64,000 bases of DNA. Origin: Akkermansiaceae bacterium UBA3385 (GTDB lineage: Bacteria; Verrucomicrobiota; Verrucomicrobiia; Verrucomicrobiales; Akkermansiaceae). Under the pieces are notes generated by a model, which made no database searches, was not told where the DNA came from, and saw only the letters and a list, made by a program, of their open reading frames with translations. Location of the stretch: positions 1 to 64,000 of the forward strand of contig DEPT01000023.1 of NCBI GenBank assembly GCA_002358905.1, written 5' to 3'. The stretch's first letter is position 1. Every line of letters begins with the position of its first letter. A program made the translations under genes and the position numbers. Positions 8,957 to 17,226 of this stretch are shown in pieces.

Positions 8957-9844
8957 ATGAACATGAACGTTACCAAGGTGCTTTTTGCATCTGCTTTACT
9001 GGGCTTCAGCTTGTGCTGTTGCGAACATTTGTCGTCTCCTCGTAAGAGCTCTCGCAAATCTCGTCCGAAAAACACGCAGCAAACTACTATCCAGACGATG
9101 CCTACTCCGAATCAGTCAACGTCAGGTAGTATATCATCCACCGGCGTCAATACTCAACAAGGTTCAGTGCAGATGACTCCGACTCCGCAGCAGCCGTCTG
9201 GCACTACAACTTCGAGCACCAATAAGCCGCAGAGCTCCGTTCAGATGACCCCGACGCCAAATAGTTCGTCATCGACCACAACCTCAACCAGCACAACAAA
9301 GAAGCCGGGCTCTGTGCAGATGATGCCGACCCCGGGCAGTTCATCAACGAATAAGCCCTCAACCAGCACAACAAAGAAACCGAGCTCTGTGCAGATGACC
9401 CCGACGCCAAACAGTTCGTCATCGACCACAACCTCAACCAGCACGACAAAGAAGCCGAGTTCTGTGCAGATGACCCCGACGCCAAGCAGTTCATCTACGA
9501 AGAAGACTTCAACCAGTTCTACAAAGAAACAGAGCTCCGTTCAGATGACGCCAACGCCGAGCAGTTCATCTACGAAGACAACTTCAACCAGCTCTACAAA
9601 GAAACAGAGTTCCGTGCAGATGACGCCGACGCCGAGCAGTTCATCTACGAAGAAGACGACCTCAACCAGTTCTACCAAGAAGACCACAGCCAGCTCTGCA
9701 AAGAAACAGAGTTCTGTGCAGATGTCTCCCACACCGAGTAGTTCGACAACCAAGAAAACATCTGCTTCCTCAACGAAGAAAACGACAGGCTCGACTTCGA
9801 AAACACGGAGTTCCTCACGGGTTAACCTCACACCCAAGAGTTAA
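8957..9844 (+). CDS. Ser/Thr-rich repeat lipoprotein
   Basis: A lipoprotein signal sequence (MNMNVTKVLFASALLGFSLCCC) has a lipobox-like LGFSLC, so Cys20-22 are candidate lipidation sites. The mature protein is almost entirely Ser, Thr, Lys and Pro. It contains eight copies of an SVQM(T/M/S)PTP unit plus a degenerate first one (IQTMPTP), separated by spacers of the type SSSSTTTSTSTTKKPS. It has no recognisable enzymatic domain and looks like an extended, positively charged surface stalk. The dense Ser/Thr runs would suit O-glycosylation, which is inference. The DNA repeats make copy number prone to change. Confidence 0.75.
   Translation: MNMNVTKVLFASALLGFSLCCCEHLSSPRKSSRKSRPKNTQQTTIQTMPTPNQSTSGSISSTGVNTQQGSVQMTPTPQQPSGTTTSSTNKPQSSVQMTPTPNSSSSTTTSTSTTKKPGSVQMMPTPGSSSTNKPSTSTTKKPSSVQMTPTPNSSSSTTTSTSTTKKPSSVQMTPTPSSSSTKKTSTSSTKKQSSVQMTPTPSSSSTKTTSTSSTKKQSSVQMTPTPSSSSTKKTTSTSSTKKTTASSAKKQSSVQMSPTPSSSTTKKTSASSTKKTTGSTSKTRSSSRVNLTPKS
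9150..9780 (+). repeat. In-frame degenerate tandem repeats in the lipoprotein gene
   Basis: Units of roughly 70-90 bases, each coding an SVQMTPTP core plus a Ser/Thr/Lys spacer. Several neighbouring units differ at only a few bases, as expected from recent duplication. Confidence 0.75.
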
Positions 9845-9854
9845 GCATATTGAT

Positions 9855-9890
9855 GGCGGAGTAAGTTCTGAAATGAGAGCTTACTCCGCC
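9855..9890. terminator. Convergent terminator between the lipoprotein gene and dnaG
   Basis: An 11-bp inverted repeat (GGCGGAGTAAG, 9855-9865, with its complement at 9880-9890) overlaps the last codons of dnaG and lies just after the lipoprotein stop. It could serve both strands; T-runs are weak. Confidence 0.5.
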
Positions 9891-11725
9891 GAGTTTATGA
9901 GCTTTTGCAGCTCATTCATTTCCTCCATGAGAGGAGCCGCGTCCTGCCAGGAAATGCCTGGAGTATTGATTTGGGAGCGGAGCTGGTCCACGTGTGCTTT
10001 GAGAGCAGCCAGAGCTGCGTTTGAACATGTGGTTTCCACCGTGGACATGATGTTCGGGATATCCACAGGGGTGGGATCCATGCCACGCAGGGCTGCGGAT
10101 TGCTCCGGCGGCAGTTTTTCCAGAAAATCCTGCCATGATTGGAGGTTTCCGGGTATCGGTAACACTTCCATGAAGCGCTGCAGCACTACACCGCCGGAAA
10201 GCCAGTGGATGGGTTCCTGGAGTTCTTCGATGCGTTCCAGTAACAGCGCCTGAGCTTCTGCGCTCACCGCAGCCAGGAAAATGGTGTCGCGGATAGCGTT
10301 GTGCAGGGTGATGGGGATGACCCGGCGGGGGAGGTCCTGCATGGGCTCACTGGAAAAATCTTCTTCTCCACCTGGTTCCCACTGTGGTTCGGCCGTGGCA
10401 GATTGGGGGCTTTCCTTGCGGGCTCGGATGATGCCTTCTACTGTTTCTCGGAGCCCCTCAAGTCCGGTATTCAGGCGGGTGGCCAGGTCGGCCACGGCCA
10501 CATCCCGCCGGTTGCGGTCCGTGATTTCGGCTGCAAGGTCAGCCATGCGGGGAATGAGTGCAGCTCGGGCATTGGCATCGCCCTGAATGAGTGCGAGTTC
10601 CTGACCAACGCGCACCTCCAGATATGGGCGGGCGGTGTCGATGGCTTCGCGCAGTGCCTCCGGCCCGCTGCTGCCGATGAGGGAATCCGGGTCTTCTCCA
10701 GGGGGAAGACTGGCATGATATACTTCCAGCCCGGCTGCTGCCAGTTTGCGGAACGTCTTTTCACTGGCCTTAATGCCGGCGTTGTCACCATCGTAGCAGA
10801 GAATAGCTTTCTTGGCGTATTTGCGGAGGATTTTAGCGTGCTCGTCGGTGAAAGCCGTGCCCAGGCCGGCCACCGCATTGCGGATATCGGCCTTCTCGTG
10901 GCAGGCAATCACATCCAACTGGCCTTCGCACACCACCACGCACATGCCCGCCTTGCCGATGGGACCGGTGGCCTTGTAGAGTCCGAACAGGAGTTCTCCC
11001 TTGTGGAAAGCTGCGGTGTCGGCTGTGTTCACATATTTGCGCGGGTCCTGGTCGGCTCGGATGACTCGACCGGAGAACCCCACCACCTCGCCGCGCACGT
11101 TGTGAATGGGGAACATGAGGCGGTCGCGGAAAACGGGGTACAGCCCGCGCTGTCCACGACCCAGCAGATAGGCTTCTGCCAGCAGACGGTCATCCATGCT
11201 GCGGCTGCGCGCGAGTTGCTCCAGCTCGCGGAAATCAGGCGGAGCCCAGCCCAACTGCCAGGCTCGGGCAATTTCGATGCCGAATCCGCGTTGCTTCAGG
11301 TATTCGCGCACGTGGGCCGCTCCGGCATCCCGGCAGAGCTTGCGGTGGTAGTATTCTGTGGCCAGGGTGTTGGCCTCCACCACGCGGGCACGAATGCGCC
11401 GCTGTCTTGCCATTTCCGGGTTTTCTTCTTCTTCGATGACCGGGATACCGTTCATATCTGCCAGTCGGCGCAGAGCGGTGGGGTAATCGAGGTTCTCGAA
11501 CATCATGATGAACTTAAGCGCATCGCCACCCACTCCGCAGCCGAAGCAGTGGAAGGTCTGGCGCGCCGGATTCACATGAAAGGAGGGGGTTTTCTCGCTG
11601 TGGAAAGGGCAGCAGGCTTTCCAGGAATTGCCCGCGCGGCGCAGTTGCAAATACTTGCTGAGGAGCTCCACGATATCTGCGGAATCCTTGATACGCGCTA
11701 CACATTCCTGGGTAATTCGTGCCAT
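9881..11725 (-). CDS. dnaG: DNA primase
   Basis: Makes RNA primers for replication. The N-terminal zinc-binding domain shows CCPFHSEKTPSFHVNPARQTFHCFGCGVGG (about residues 40-68), the classic CxxH...CxxC set. The catalytic Toprim core follows (about 255-345) with VVVCEGQLDVIACH and the acidic AILCYDGDNAGIKA motif. The C-terminal third diverges, as is usual for the helicase-interaction domain. Length 614 is normal. It starts 3 bases after aroA on the same strand, so it is the last gene of a four-gene operon. Confidence 0.95.
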   Translation of the reverse strand: MARITQECVARIKDSADIVELLSKYLQLRRAGNSWKACCPFHSEKTPSFHVNPARQTFHCFGCGVGGDALKFIMMFENLDYPTALRRLADMNGIPVIEEEENPEMARQRRIRARVVEANTLATEYYHRKLCRDAGAAHVREYLKQRGFGIEIARAWQLGWAPPDFRELEQLARSRSMDDRLLAEAYLLGRGQRGLYPVFRDRLMFPIHNVRGEVVGFSGRVIRADQDPRKYVNTADTAAFHKGELLFGLYKATGPIGKAGMCVVVCEGQLDVIACHEKADIRNAVAGLGTAFTDEHAKILRKYAKKAILCYDGDNAGIKASEKTFRKLAAAGLEVYHASLPPGEDPDSLIGSSGPEALREAIDTARPYLEVRVGQELALIQGDANARAALIPRMADLAAEITDRNRRDVAVADLATRLNTGLEGLRETVEGIIRARKESPQSATAEPQWEPGGEEDFSSEPMQDLPRRVIPITLHNAIRDTIFLAAVSAEAQALLLERIEELQEPIHWLSGGVVLQRFMEVLPIPGNLQSWQDFLEKLPPEQSAALRGMDPTPVDIPNIMSTVETTCSNAALAALKAHVDQLRSQINTPGISWQDAAPLMEEMNELQKLINSAE

Positions 11726-11728
11726 GCT

Positions 11729-13039
11729 TCAGCTCTGTACGAGTTGCTTGAGATGTGTCTCGAAGCCGGGGTAGGAGGTGTTGATGCTATGGCAGTTGTG
11801 CAGGGTGGTGTCTCCTTCTGCATTCAGTCCTGCCATCAGGAAACTCATGGCGATTCGGTGGTCTCCGTAGCAATCCATAGTGGCACCATGCAGCGGAGTG
11901 CCACCTGTGATTTCCATGCCATCCGGGAATTCTTCTACATCTGCACCCATGGCGCGCAGGTTACCTACCACGGTGGCAATGCGGTCGCTTTCCTTCACGC
12001 GCAGCTCGGCAGCGTTGCGGATGCGGGTCGTCCCCTCGGCGAAGGCTGCTGCCACGGCCAGCACGGGAATTTCATCAATGAGGTTGGGAATTTCAGGCTT
12101 GAGTACCTCAGTAGCCACCAGCTGCTGCGGTGCCCGCACGGTAATATCGCCATAGGGCTCGCCGCCTTCGGTTCGGTTGGTGATGCTGATATCTGCGCCC
12201 ATGCGGCGCAGTACGGTGATGATGGCGTCGCGCGTGGGATTCAGGCCCACATTGAGGAGCGTGACCTCGCTGCCCGGCACAATGGAGGCGGCCACCAGCC
12301 AGAAAGCGGCGCTGGAGATATCGCCCGGTACGGTGATATCTTTGTTCTGCGGCACCACGGGGCCTTCCACGGCAATGTCGAGCCCGTCCGTGGACACGGT
12401 GCAGGGAATACCGAAGTGCTCGAACAGGCGCTCCGTGTGGTCGCGGGTGATGGCAGGCTGGTGCACCGATGTGCGCCCCTCAGCCAGCATGCCGGCCAGC
12501 AGCACAGCGCTTTTCACCTGGGCACTGGCCATGGGCAGGTCATAATGAATCGGGCTCACGGTGCCGCCCTCAATTTCCAGTGGGGCGCAGCCGGGCTTTT
12601 CGCCACAGGCGGTAATGCGGGCACCCATGGAGGCCAGCGGGTCGATGATGCGCTTCATGGGGCGGGAGCTCAGCGAGGCATCGCCGAACATGCGGCTGCG
12701 GAAAGGCAGGGAAGCCAGCACTCCGGCCATGAGTCGCATACCGGTGCCGCTGTTACCGCAGTCGATATCGCGGGTCGGGGCGGTGGGCTGCATGCCGGTG
12801 CCGGTCAGGGTGAAATTCTGCTCGCAGTCTCCGGGTGCCACATTGGCTCCCAGCTGTTGCATGGCTCGCAGGGTGTTGATGCAGTCCTCACTGCAGAGAT
12901 AGTTACGAACATGCATGGAGCCGGAGCCCAGCGCGCCCAGAATGGCGACGCGGTGCGAAATGCTCTTATCCCCCGGCACGGTGATGGTGCCGCGCAGTCC
13001 CTGCGCAGCCCGTGAAACGGTAATGCTGTTACTTGACAT
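11729..13039 (-). CDS. aroA: 3-phosphoshikimate 1-carboxyvinyltransferase (EPSP synthase)
   Basis: Sixth step of the shikimate pathway, joining phosphoenolpyruvate to shikimate-3-phosphate. The N-terminus has GTITVPGDKSISHRVAILGAL with the substrate-binding Lys, then NSGTGMRLMAGVLA, SSRPMKRIIDPLASMGA, and ELRVKESDRIATV plus GDHRIAMSFLMAGL near the end. All are standard EPSP synthase motifs, and the length (436) is normal. The first codons overlap the end of the isomerase gene by 11 bases, and dnaG follows after 3 bases. Confidence 0.95.
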   Translation of the reverse strand: MSSNSITVSRAAQGLRGTITVPGDKSISHRVAILGALGSGSMHVRNYLCSEDCINTLRAMQQLGANVAPGDCEQNFTLTGTGMQPTAPTRDIDCGNSGTGMRLMAGVLASLPFRSRMFGDASLSSRPMKRIIDPLASMGARITACGEKPGCAPLEIEGGTVSPIHYDLPMASAQVKSAVLLAGMLAEGRTSVHQPAITRDHTERLFEHFGIPCTVSTDGLDIAVEGPVVPQNKDITVPGDISSAAFWLVAASIVPGSEVTLLNVGLNPTRDAIITVLRRMGADISITNRTEGGEPYGDITVRAPQQLVATEVLKPEIPNLIDEIPVLAVAAAFAEGTTRIRNAAELRVKESDRIATVVGNLRAMGADVEEFPDGMEITGGTPLHGATMDCYGDHRIAMSFLMAGLNAEGDTTLHNCHSINTSYPGFETHLKQLVQS

Positions 13040-14087
13040 GAATTTTGATGTGTTGCTTGCGGTGCGCTTCCTTGATGAGCGTGTCGAAGAATGTGTTTAC
13101 CCCAAGTTCCCGCTGGGCGCTGATGATGGCGGTGCGCAAGGTTTCCCGGCACTCGTCCAGCGAAGGGGTGTAGGTGGGGGTGATGGGACCGGCCAGAATG
13201 ACATGCCAGCCCCACTTGCTCTTGACCAGCGCGGGGGTGCCAGGGGGTAGTGCGTTATCACCGAAAAGGTTCAGCTCCGGCAGCGGCAGATGGGCATCAT
13301 CATACACGGTGCCCAGGTTGCCGCCGCGTTTGGCTGTGGCTTCGTCTTCGCTTACCTCCGCGGCCAGGTCGGCAAAGCCCTCTCCTGCGTCCAACCGGGA
13401 CATGACCAGTTCTGCGGTTCGGCGGGCATCCTCCTCACTGCGATTAAGAGAAGCAATGAAAATGTGCTTCACCGGGCGGCTGGCGGGAATGGTCATCTCC
13501 TCCTTGAGCTGCTTGTAATGAGCCATGATTGCAGCGTTGTCCACCTGGGTGTGTGGTTCCAGATTGCGGTCAAGCAGAGCAAGCTGCATCTGGCGGGCCT
13601 CCAGTTTGTCTGTGAACTGGCGGCGGGTGTAGCCCTGCGTGGCGAGTTGCTGTTCAAATTCCTCCGGGTTGGAGTAACGACCAGCCAGTGCAGCCACCTC
13701 TCGCTCTGCTGCGGCCCGGTCGTGCTTCAACTGGTTGTCATTGTATCGGGTACGCATGCGGAGCAGGGAGCTGCGCACCATGTCCATAGCCATGCTGGTG
13801 TTGGTCTTCTCGCGGCCGGAAATGGCTTCCTGTTCTGCCTTGTGGCGGGCCAGCTGCGCATGAGAGATGCGCTCCCCATACACCACCACAGCAGCTTCGG
13901 CAGCCTGCTTGTCCTTGTGCAGGAACCCGTACATAGGCCCGCGCAGTACCCACAGGTCAAGTATCATGTAGGCCATGGCAGAACCGATGATTGCCGCCTT
14001 TAGTACATAGATTTTTGCAGATGTCCACCTCACGCTCCTATTGTACGCGCACCCGCGGGCTTTTGCAAACAAAAAGCATGTCCGCAT
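13029..14087 (-). CDS. SurA/PpiC-like periplasmic peptidyl-prolyl isomerase
   Basis: An N-terminal membrane anchor or signal (AKIYVLKAAIIGSAMAYMILDLWVL, about residues 24-48) precedes a helical SurA-N-type region (about 65-200) and a parvulin domain (about 205-310: PVKHIFIASLNRSEEDARRTAELVMSRLDAGEGFADLAAEVSEDEATAKRGGNLGTV...WGWHVILAG). This fits a chaperone-isomerase helping outer-membrane protein folding. The first ATG gives a 23-residue basic stretch before the anchor; an in-frame GTG after an AGGAG, about 18 codons in, is a possible true start. It sits second in an operon with a small secreted protein, aroA and dnaG. Confidence 0.85.
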   Translation of the reverse strand: MRTCFLFAKARGCAYNRSVRWTSAKIYVLKAAIIGSAMAYMILDLWVLRGPMYGFLHKDKQAAEAAVVVYGERISHAQLARHKAEQEAISGREKTNTSMAMDMVRSSLLRMRTRYNDNQLKHDRAAAEREVAALAGRYSNPEEFEQQLATQGYTRRQFTDKLEARQMQLALLDRNLEPHTQVDNAAIMAHYKQLKEEMTIPASRPVKHIFIASLNRSEEDARRTAELVMSRLDAGEGFADLAAEVSEDEATAKRGGNLGTVYDDAHLPLPELNLFGDNALPPGTPALVKSKWGWHVILAGPITPTYTPSLDECRETLRTAIISAQRELGVNTFFDTLIKEAHRKQHIKIHVK

Positions 14088-14096
14088 GAGCAGACC

Positions 14097-14564
14097 TTAA
14101 TCTGCGGGAGCGATTCTATGCAGAATGATGTATTGATTTTTGCCGTTTCTCTCATCGAAGACTCTGATTTTGAGCTTCAATTCGTTGTCTTTCTCGCTGG
14201 CTTCGAGAAGTTCAATCTCATATTCGGCATTGAGAGTGGGTTCCGTGAATTGGTAGAGGATAACAGGTCGCGAAGTATCCGGCATGTGAACAACCAGAAG
14301 GGATGACGAGCTGTGGGCTATACCGGAATCTTTCAGAATGAGGAAATGGGCAGATTCCCACAACTTCTGCAGGCTGTGTGAATGAAAGTGAAGGTCTGTC
14401 GATTGTCCGCTTTTTCTTGCCTGCAGTACCCAGCCCGGGTTCCATTCATTATTCACGGGTTCTTCGACGATGTCCCATGATCCTCTGGTGCAGATGTGCT
14501 TGCCCGCACTTGAGGCCTGGATGGTGGTGAGGATGAGGAGGAGAAACAGGAAATGCTTATTCAT
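14097..14564 (-). CDS. Small secreted protein of unknown function
   Basis: A 155-residue protein with a clear signal peptide (MNKHFLFLLLILTTIQASSAG, cut after about residue 20). The mature part is predicted beta-rich (SRPVILYQFTEPTLNAEYEIELLEASEKDNELKLKIRVFDERNGKNQYIILHRI). No family recognised. It ends 9 bases before the isomerase gene and is probably the operon's first gene. Confidence 0.65.
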   Translation of the reverse strand: MNKHFLFLLLILTTIQASSAGKHICTRGSWDIVEEPVNNEWNPGWVLQARKSGQSTDLHFHSHSLQKLWESAHFLILKDSGIAHSSSSLLVVHMPDTSRPVILYQFTEPTLNAEYEIELLEASEKDNELKLKIRVFDERNGKNQYIILHRIAPAD

Positions 14565-14671
14565 GGGGAGCGAGGGTGCTTTGTATAATCCGATAGTATC
14601 ATAGAAGAATTATGAGCGACAAGATAAAAGCAACAAGCGAGCGTGAAAAGGCATTACATGGGAGATAAGTC

Positions 14672-14700
14672 TTGTGGGATAGGCCATTATTTGGTAGAAT
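14672..14700 (+). promoter_or_regulatory. Promoter of the YczE-like gene
   Basis: TTGTGG (14672-14677), 17-bp spacer, TAGAAT (14695-14700); the ATG is 12 bases beyond the -10 box, giving a leader of about 6 bases. Confidence 0.5.
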
Positions 14701-14712
14701 CCGGCAGCTGCA

Positions 14713-15441
14713 ATGAATACGAAACGCACTTATCCGGAAATCTGCCTTCGCCTGTGCTGTCTGTTTCTAGGCCTGTTTCTGCTGGCTCAGGGTATCGCAT
14801 TTACTGTGATTGCTGATTTAGGCACAGATGCTATTACCAGCCCTGCGCTGGTGTGTCACCTGGCGCTGGGCGATGTGCCGGGCGGCATGGGATACAGCTT
14901 CTGCACTGTGGGGCGTCTTCTCATTTGCGTGCATGTGCTCCTGGTGCTGCTGCAGATTCTGCTGCTTCGTCGCAATTACCGTCCGGTGCAGCTCCTTCAG
15001 GTGGTGATGGGGGTGATTCTGGGCGTCATGCTCGACTTCTGTCTGAGCTACACCCGTCTGCTGCCGGTCGAGGATTATACGTTTTCGCTCGCATATACCC
15101 TGATAGGCTGCGCGATTTGTGCATTCGGCATCTTTACCTATGTGAAGGCCGACATGGTACCTCTTTCGGCTGAAGGGTTCTGTCTGGCTCTGAGCCGCAC
15201 TTTCTCCTGGCGCTTCAGCCGAGTGAAAGTGGCTGTGGATTGTTCACTGCTTGCTATTGCGGTGGTCGCATCACTGATTATCTGGGGTGACGTGGTCGGA
15301 GTTCGCGAAGGTTCGCTGATTTGTGCTGTGAGCACAGGCTATATCATCGGCTTTTTCTTCAAGGTATGCCCCATCTGGGATAATCTGTTTGCCAAGGTGC
15401 GTGGGGGGGCTTCCTCTGCTGACGAAATGGAGTTATCATAA
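14713..15441 (+). CDS. YczE/YitT-like integral membrane protein
   Basis: A 242-residue protein with about five or six hydrophobic helices (LFLGLFLLAQGIAFTVIADLG, HVLLVLLQILLL, LLQVVMGVILGVMLDFCL, YTLIGCAICAFGIFTYVKA, CSLLAIAVVASLIIW, YIIGFFFKVC). The N-terminal GxxxxAxGIAFTVIADLGTDAITSP and later GVMLDFCLSYTRLLP resemble the YczE / DUF6198 family of membrane proteins, whose transport role is unsettled. The function here is not known. It is followed by hpt after 55 bases. Confidence 0.75.
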   Translation: MNTKRTYPEICLRLCCLFLGLFLLAQGIAFTVIADLGTDAITSPALVCHLALGDVPGGMGYSFCTVGRLLICVHVLLVLLQILLLRRNYRPVQLLQVVMGVILGVMLDFCLSYTRLLPVEDYTFSLAYTLIGCAICAFGIFTYVKADMVPLSAEGFCLALSRTFSWRFSRVKVAVDCSLLAIAVVASLIIWGDVVGVREGSLICAVSTGYIIGFFFKVCPIWDNLFAKVRGGASSADEMELS

Positions 15442-15496
15442 TTCCCACTGAAGTGGAAAACTGAGAGGGAATATACTTTTTTCTGAATAAACGATT

Positions 15497-16009
15497 ATGG
15501 ACATCAAGACACTTTATACTGCAGAAGAGATTCAGGAGGCTGTGCGCCGTGTGGCGGGTGATATCGAGGCCTGTTTCGGCGACAAGGAACCGGTTGTGGC
15601 GCTTTGTCTGCTCAATGGCGCTATCTGGTATGCTGCGGATCTGCTGCGCTGCCTGCCTGCTAATTTCGAGCTGCAGACGATTCGTATTTCCAGCTACTCG
15701 GGCACAGAAAGCACGGGCAAGCTTAAGTGGCACAATGCTCTGCCGGACTGCGCCGGTAAGAATGTGCTGGTGATTGACGACGTGCTGGATACCGGACTGA
15801 CCATGAAGGAAGTGTGCGATGCTCTTTACGAGAATGGTGCGGTGAGGGTGGTTGCTACGGTGGCTATCAACAAGAGCGTCCGCCGCGCTTTCGAGCACGA
15901 ACGCGTCTTCTGCGCGCTGCACTGCGATGATTGCTTCCTGGTAGGTTACGGCCTGGATTACAACGGCAAGTACCGCAATCTGCCCTACGTCGGCTATATC
16001 GAATCCTGA
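15497..16009 (+). CDS. hpt: Hypoxanthine/guanine phosphoribosyltransferase
   Basis: Purine salvage: attaches PRPP-derived ribose phosphate to hypoxanthine or guanine. The PRPP-binding signature is VLVIDDVLDTGLTMKEV (about residues 91-107), preceded by the flexible-loop region LQTIRISSYSGTESTGKL. The late FLVGYGLDYNGKYRNLPYVGYI motif is typical of bacterial HPRTs. Length 170 is normal. A hairpin terminator follows at 16039. Confidence 0.92.
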   Translation: MDIKTLYTAEEIQEAVRRVAGDIEACFGDKEPVVALCLLNGAIWYAADLLRCLPANFELQTIRISSYSGTESTGKLKWHNALPDCAGKNVLVIDDVLDTGLTMKEVCDALYENGAVRVVATVAINKSVRRAFEHERVFCALHCDDCFLVGYGLDYNGKYRNLPYVGYIES

Positions 16010-16038
16010 TTCGGGAGGCTGAATACCAGTTTTTCCGG

Positions 16039-16078
16039 GCATCCGGCAGTAGTTACGAGTTGCCGGGTGCTTTATTTT
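16039..16078 (+). terminator. Terminator after hpt
   Basis: GCATCCGGCA (16039-16048) pairs with TGCCGGGTGC (16061-16070, one G-U), followed by TTTATTTT. Confidence 0.75.
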
Positions 16079-16123
16079 GCGCAATAAGTTTGGAAAAACG
16101 GGAAATAACTGTTTCCTTTAGGC

Positions 16124-16151
16124 TTGATAATGCGTAGAAATCGTGTATACT
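16124..16151 (+). promoter_or_regulatory. Promoter of asd-ispA
   Basis: TTGATA (16124-16129), 16-bp spacer, TATACT (16146-16151). The first ATG lies 19 bases beyond the -10 box. Confidence 0.6.
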
Positions 16152-16170
16152 ACGCGCGTGCCACGGGCAC

Positions 16171-17214
16171 ATGAATCATCCTGTAAATCAATCATTCATG
16201 AACATGAATAATCCCAGAGTCGCTATCGTGGGCGCCACCGGTGCGGTGGGCGTCGAGATTCTTTCCTGCCTTGAGACCCGCAATTTTCCGCTGGCCTCGC
16301 TCAAACTTCTGGCTTCTCATCGTTCTGCCGGTAAACAGGTTGCATTCCGTGGTGAGATGCTCACGGTGCAGGAGCTGACGGCTGATTCCTTCGGCGATGT
16401 GGACATTGCCCTTTTTGCAGCCGGCGGCGATATTTCCCGCGAGTTCGCCCCCATCGCCGGCGCTGCCGGTTGCGTGGTGGTGGACAACTCCTCCGCTTTC
16501 CGCCAGGACGCCGATGTGCCGCTGGTAGTGCCCGAAATCAACGCTGAGGCCGCTTTCAACCACCCCCGCAACATCATTGCCAACCCGAACTGCACCACCA
16601 TCATTACCCTGATGGCTTTGTACCCGCTGCACCTGAAGTATGGTTTGAAGACCATCGTGGCCAGCAGCTACCAGGCCGTTTCCGGCAGCGGTCAGCACGG
16701 CATCACCGAGCTTGAGAACCAGGTGCGCGCCATTGTGGACGGCCACCCCGTGGAAATCAAGACCTATCCCCGCCAGATTGCTTTCAACGTATTGCCCCAG
16801 ATTGATAAGTTCGCTGACAACGGCTACACGAAGGAAGAACTCAAGATGCTTAACGAAGGCCGCAAGATTATGGGCCTGCCCGAGCTGAATGTGACTTGCA
16901 CCTGCGTGCGTGTTCCCGTGTACCGCAGCCACTCCATTTCCTGCATTGCCCAGTTCGAGAAGCCGGTGGACGTGGAAGGCGCCCGCAGCTGCTTCGACGG
17001 CATGCCCGGCGTGGAGCTCATGGACGATGTGGCTAACAACGTGTGGCCCACCCCGCTGGATTCCACCAACGGCGACACCTGCTATGTGGGCCGTATCCGC
17101 AAGGATATCGCCATCGACAATGCCCTGAACCTCTGGGTGGTGGGCGACCAGGTGCGCAAGGGCGCCGCCCTGAACGCCGTGCAGATTGCTGAGCTGCTGG
17201 TGAAGGGTAAGTAA
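16171..17214 (+). CDS. asd: Aspartate-semialdehyde dehydrogenase
   Basis: Reduces aspartyl phosphate to the semialdehyde, the branch point to lysine/diaminopimelate, threonine and methionine. NADP-binding is seen in RVAIVGATGAVGVEIL, and the catalytic Cys is in IANPNCTTII (about residue 135). SSYQAVSGSGQHGITEL and the late VGDQVRKGAALNAVQIAE are typical. The conserved part begins only at residue 15, so the ATGs at 16198 or 16204 may be the true start; no clear ribosome site separates them. ispA follows after 12 bases. Confidence 0.95.
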   Translation: MNHPVNQSFMNMNNPRVAIVGATGAVGVEILSCLETRNFPLASLKLLASHRSAGKQVAFRGEMLTVQELTADSFGDVDIALFAAGGDISREFAPIAGAAGCVVVDNSSAFRQDADVPLVVPEINAEAAFNHPRNIIANPNCTTIITLMALYPLHLKYGLKTIVASSYQAVSGSGQHGITELENQVRAIVDGHPVEIKTYPRQIAFNVLPQIDKFADNGYTKEELKMLNEGRKIMGLPELNVTCTCVRVPVYRSHSISCIAQFEKPVDVEGARSCFDGMPGVELMDDVANNVWPTPLDSTNGDTCYVGRIRKDIAIDNALNLWVVGDQVRKGAALNAVQIAELLVKGK

Positions 17215-17226
17215 ATCATTTTCGTC

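Noticed and set aside
10301..13015. 904-codon plus-strand open frame across dnaG and aroA
   Set aside because: Both underlying minus-strand genes are unmistakable; the frame is a by-product of their codon use and has no recognisable domain.
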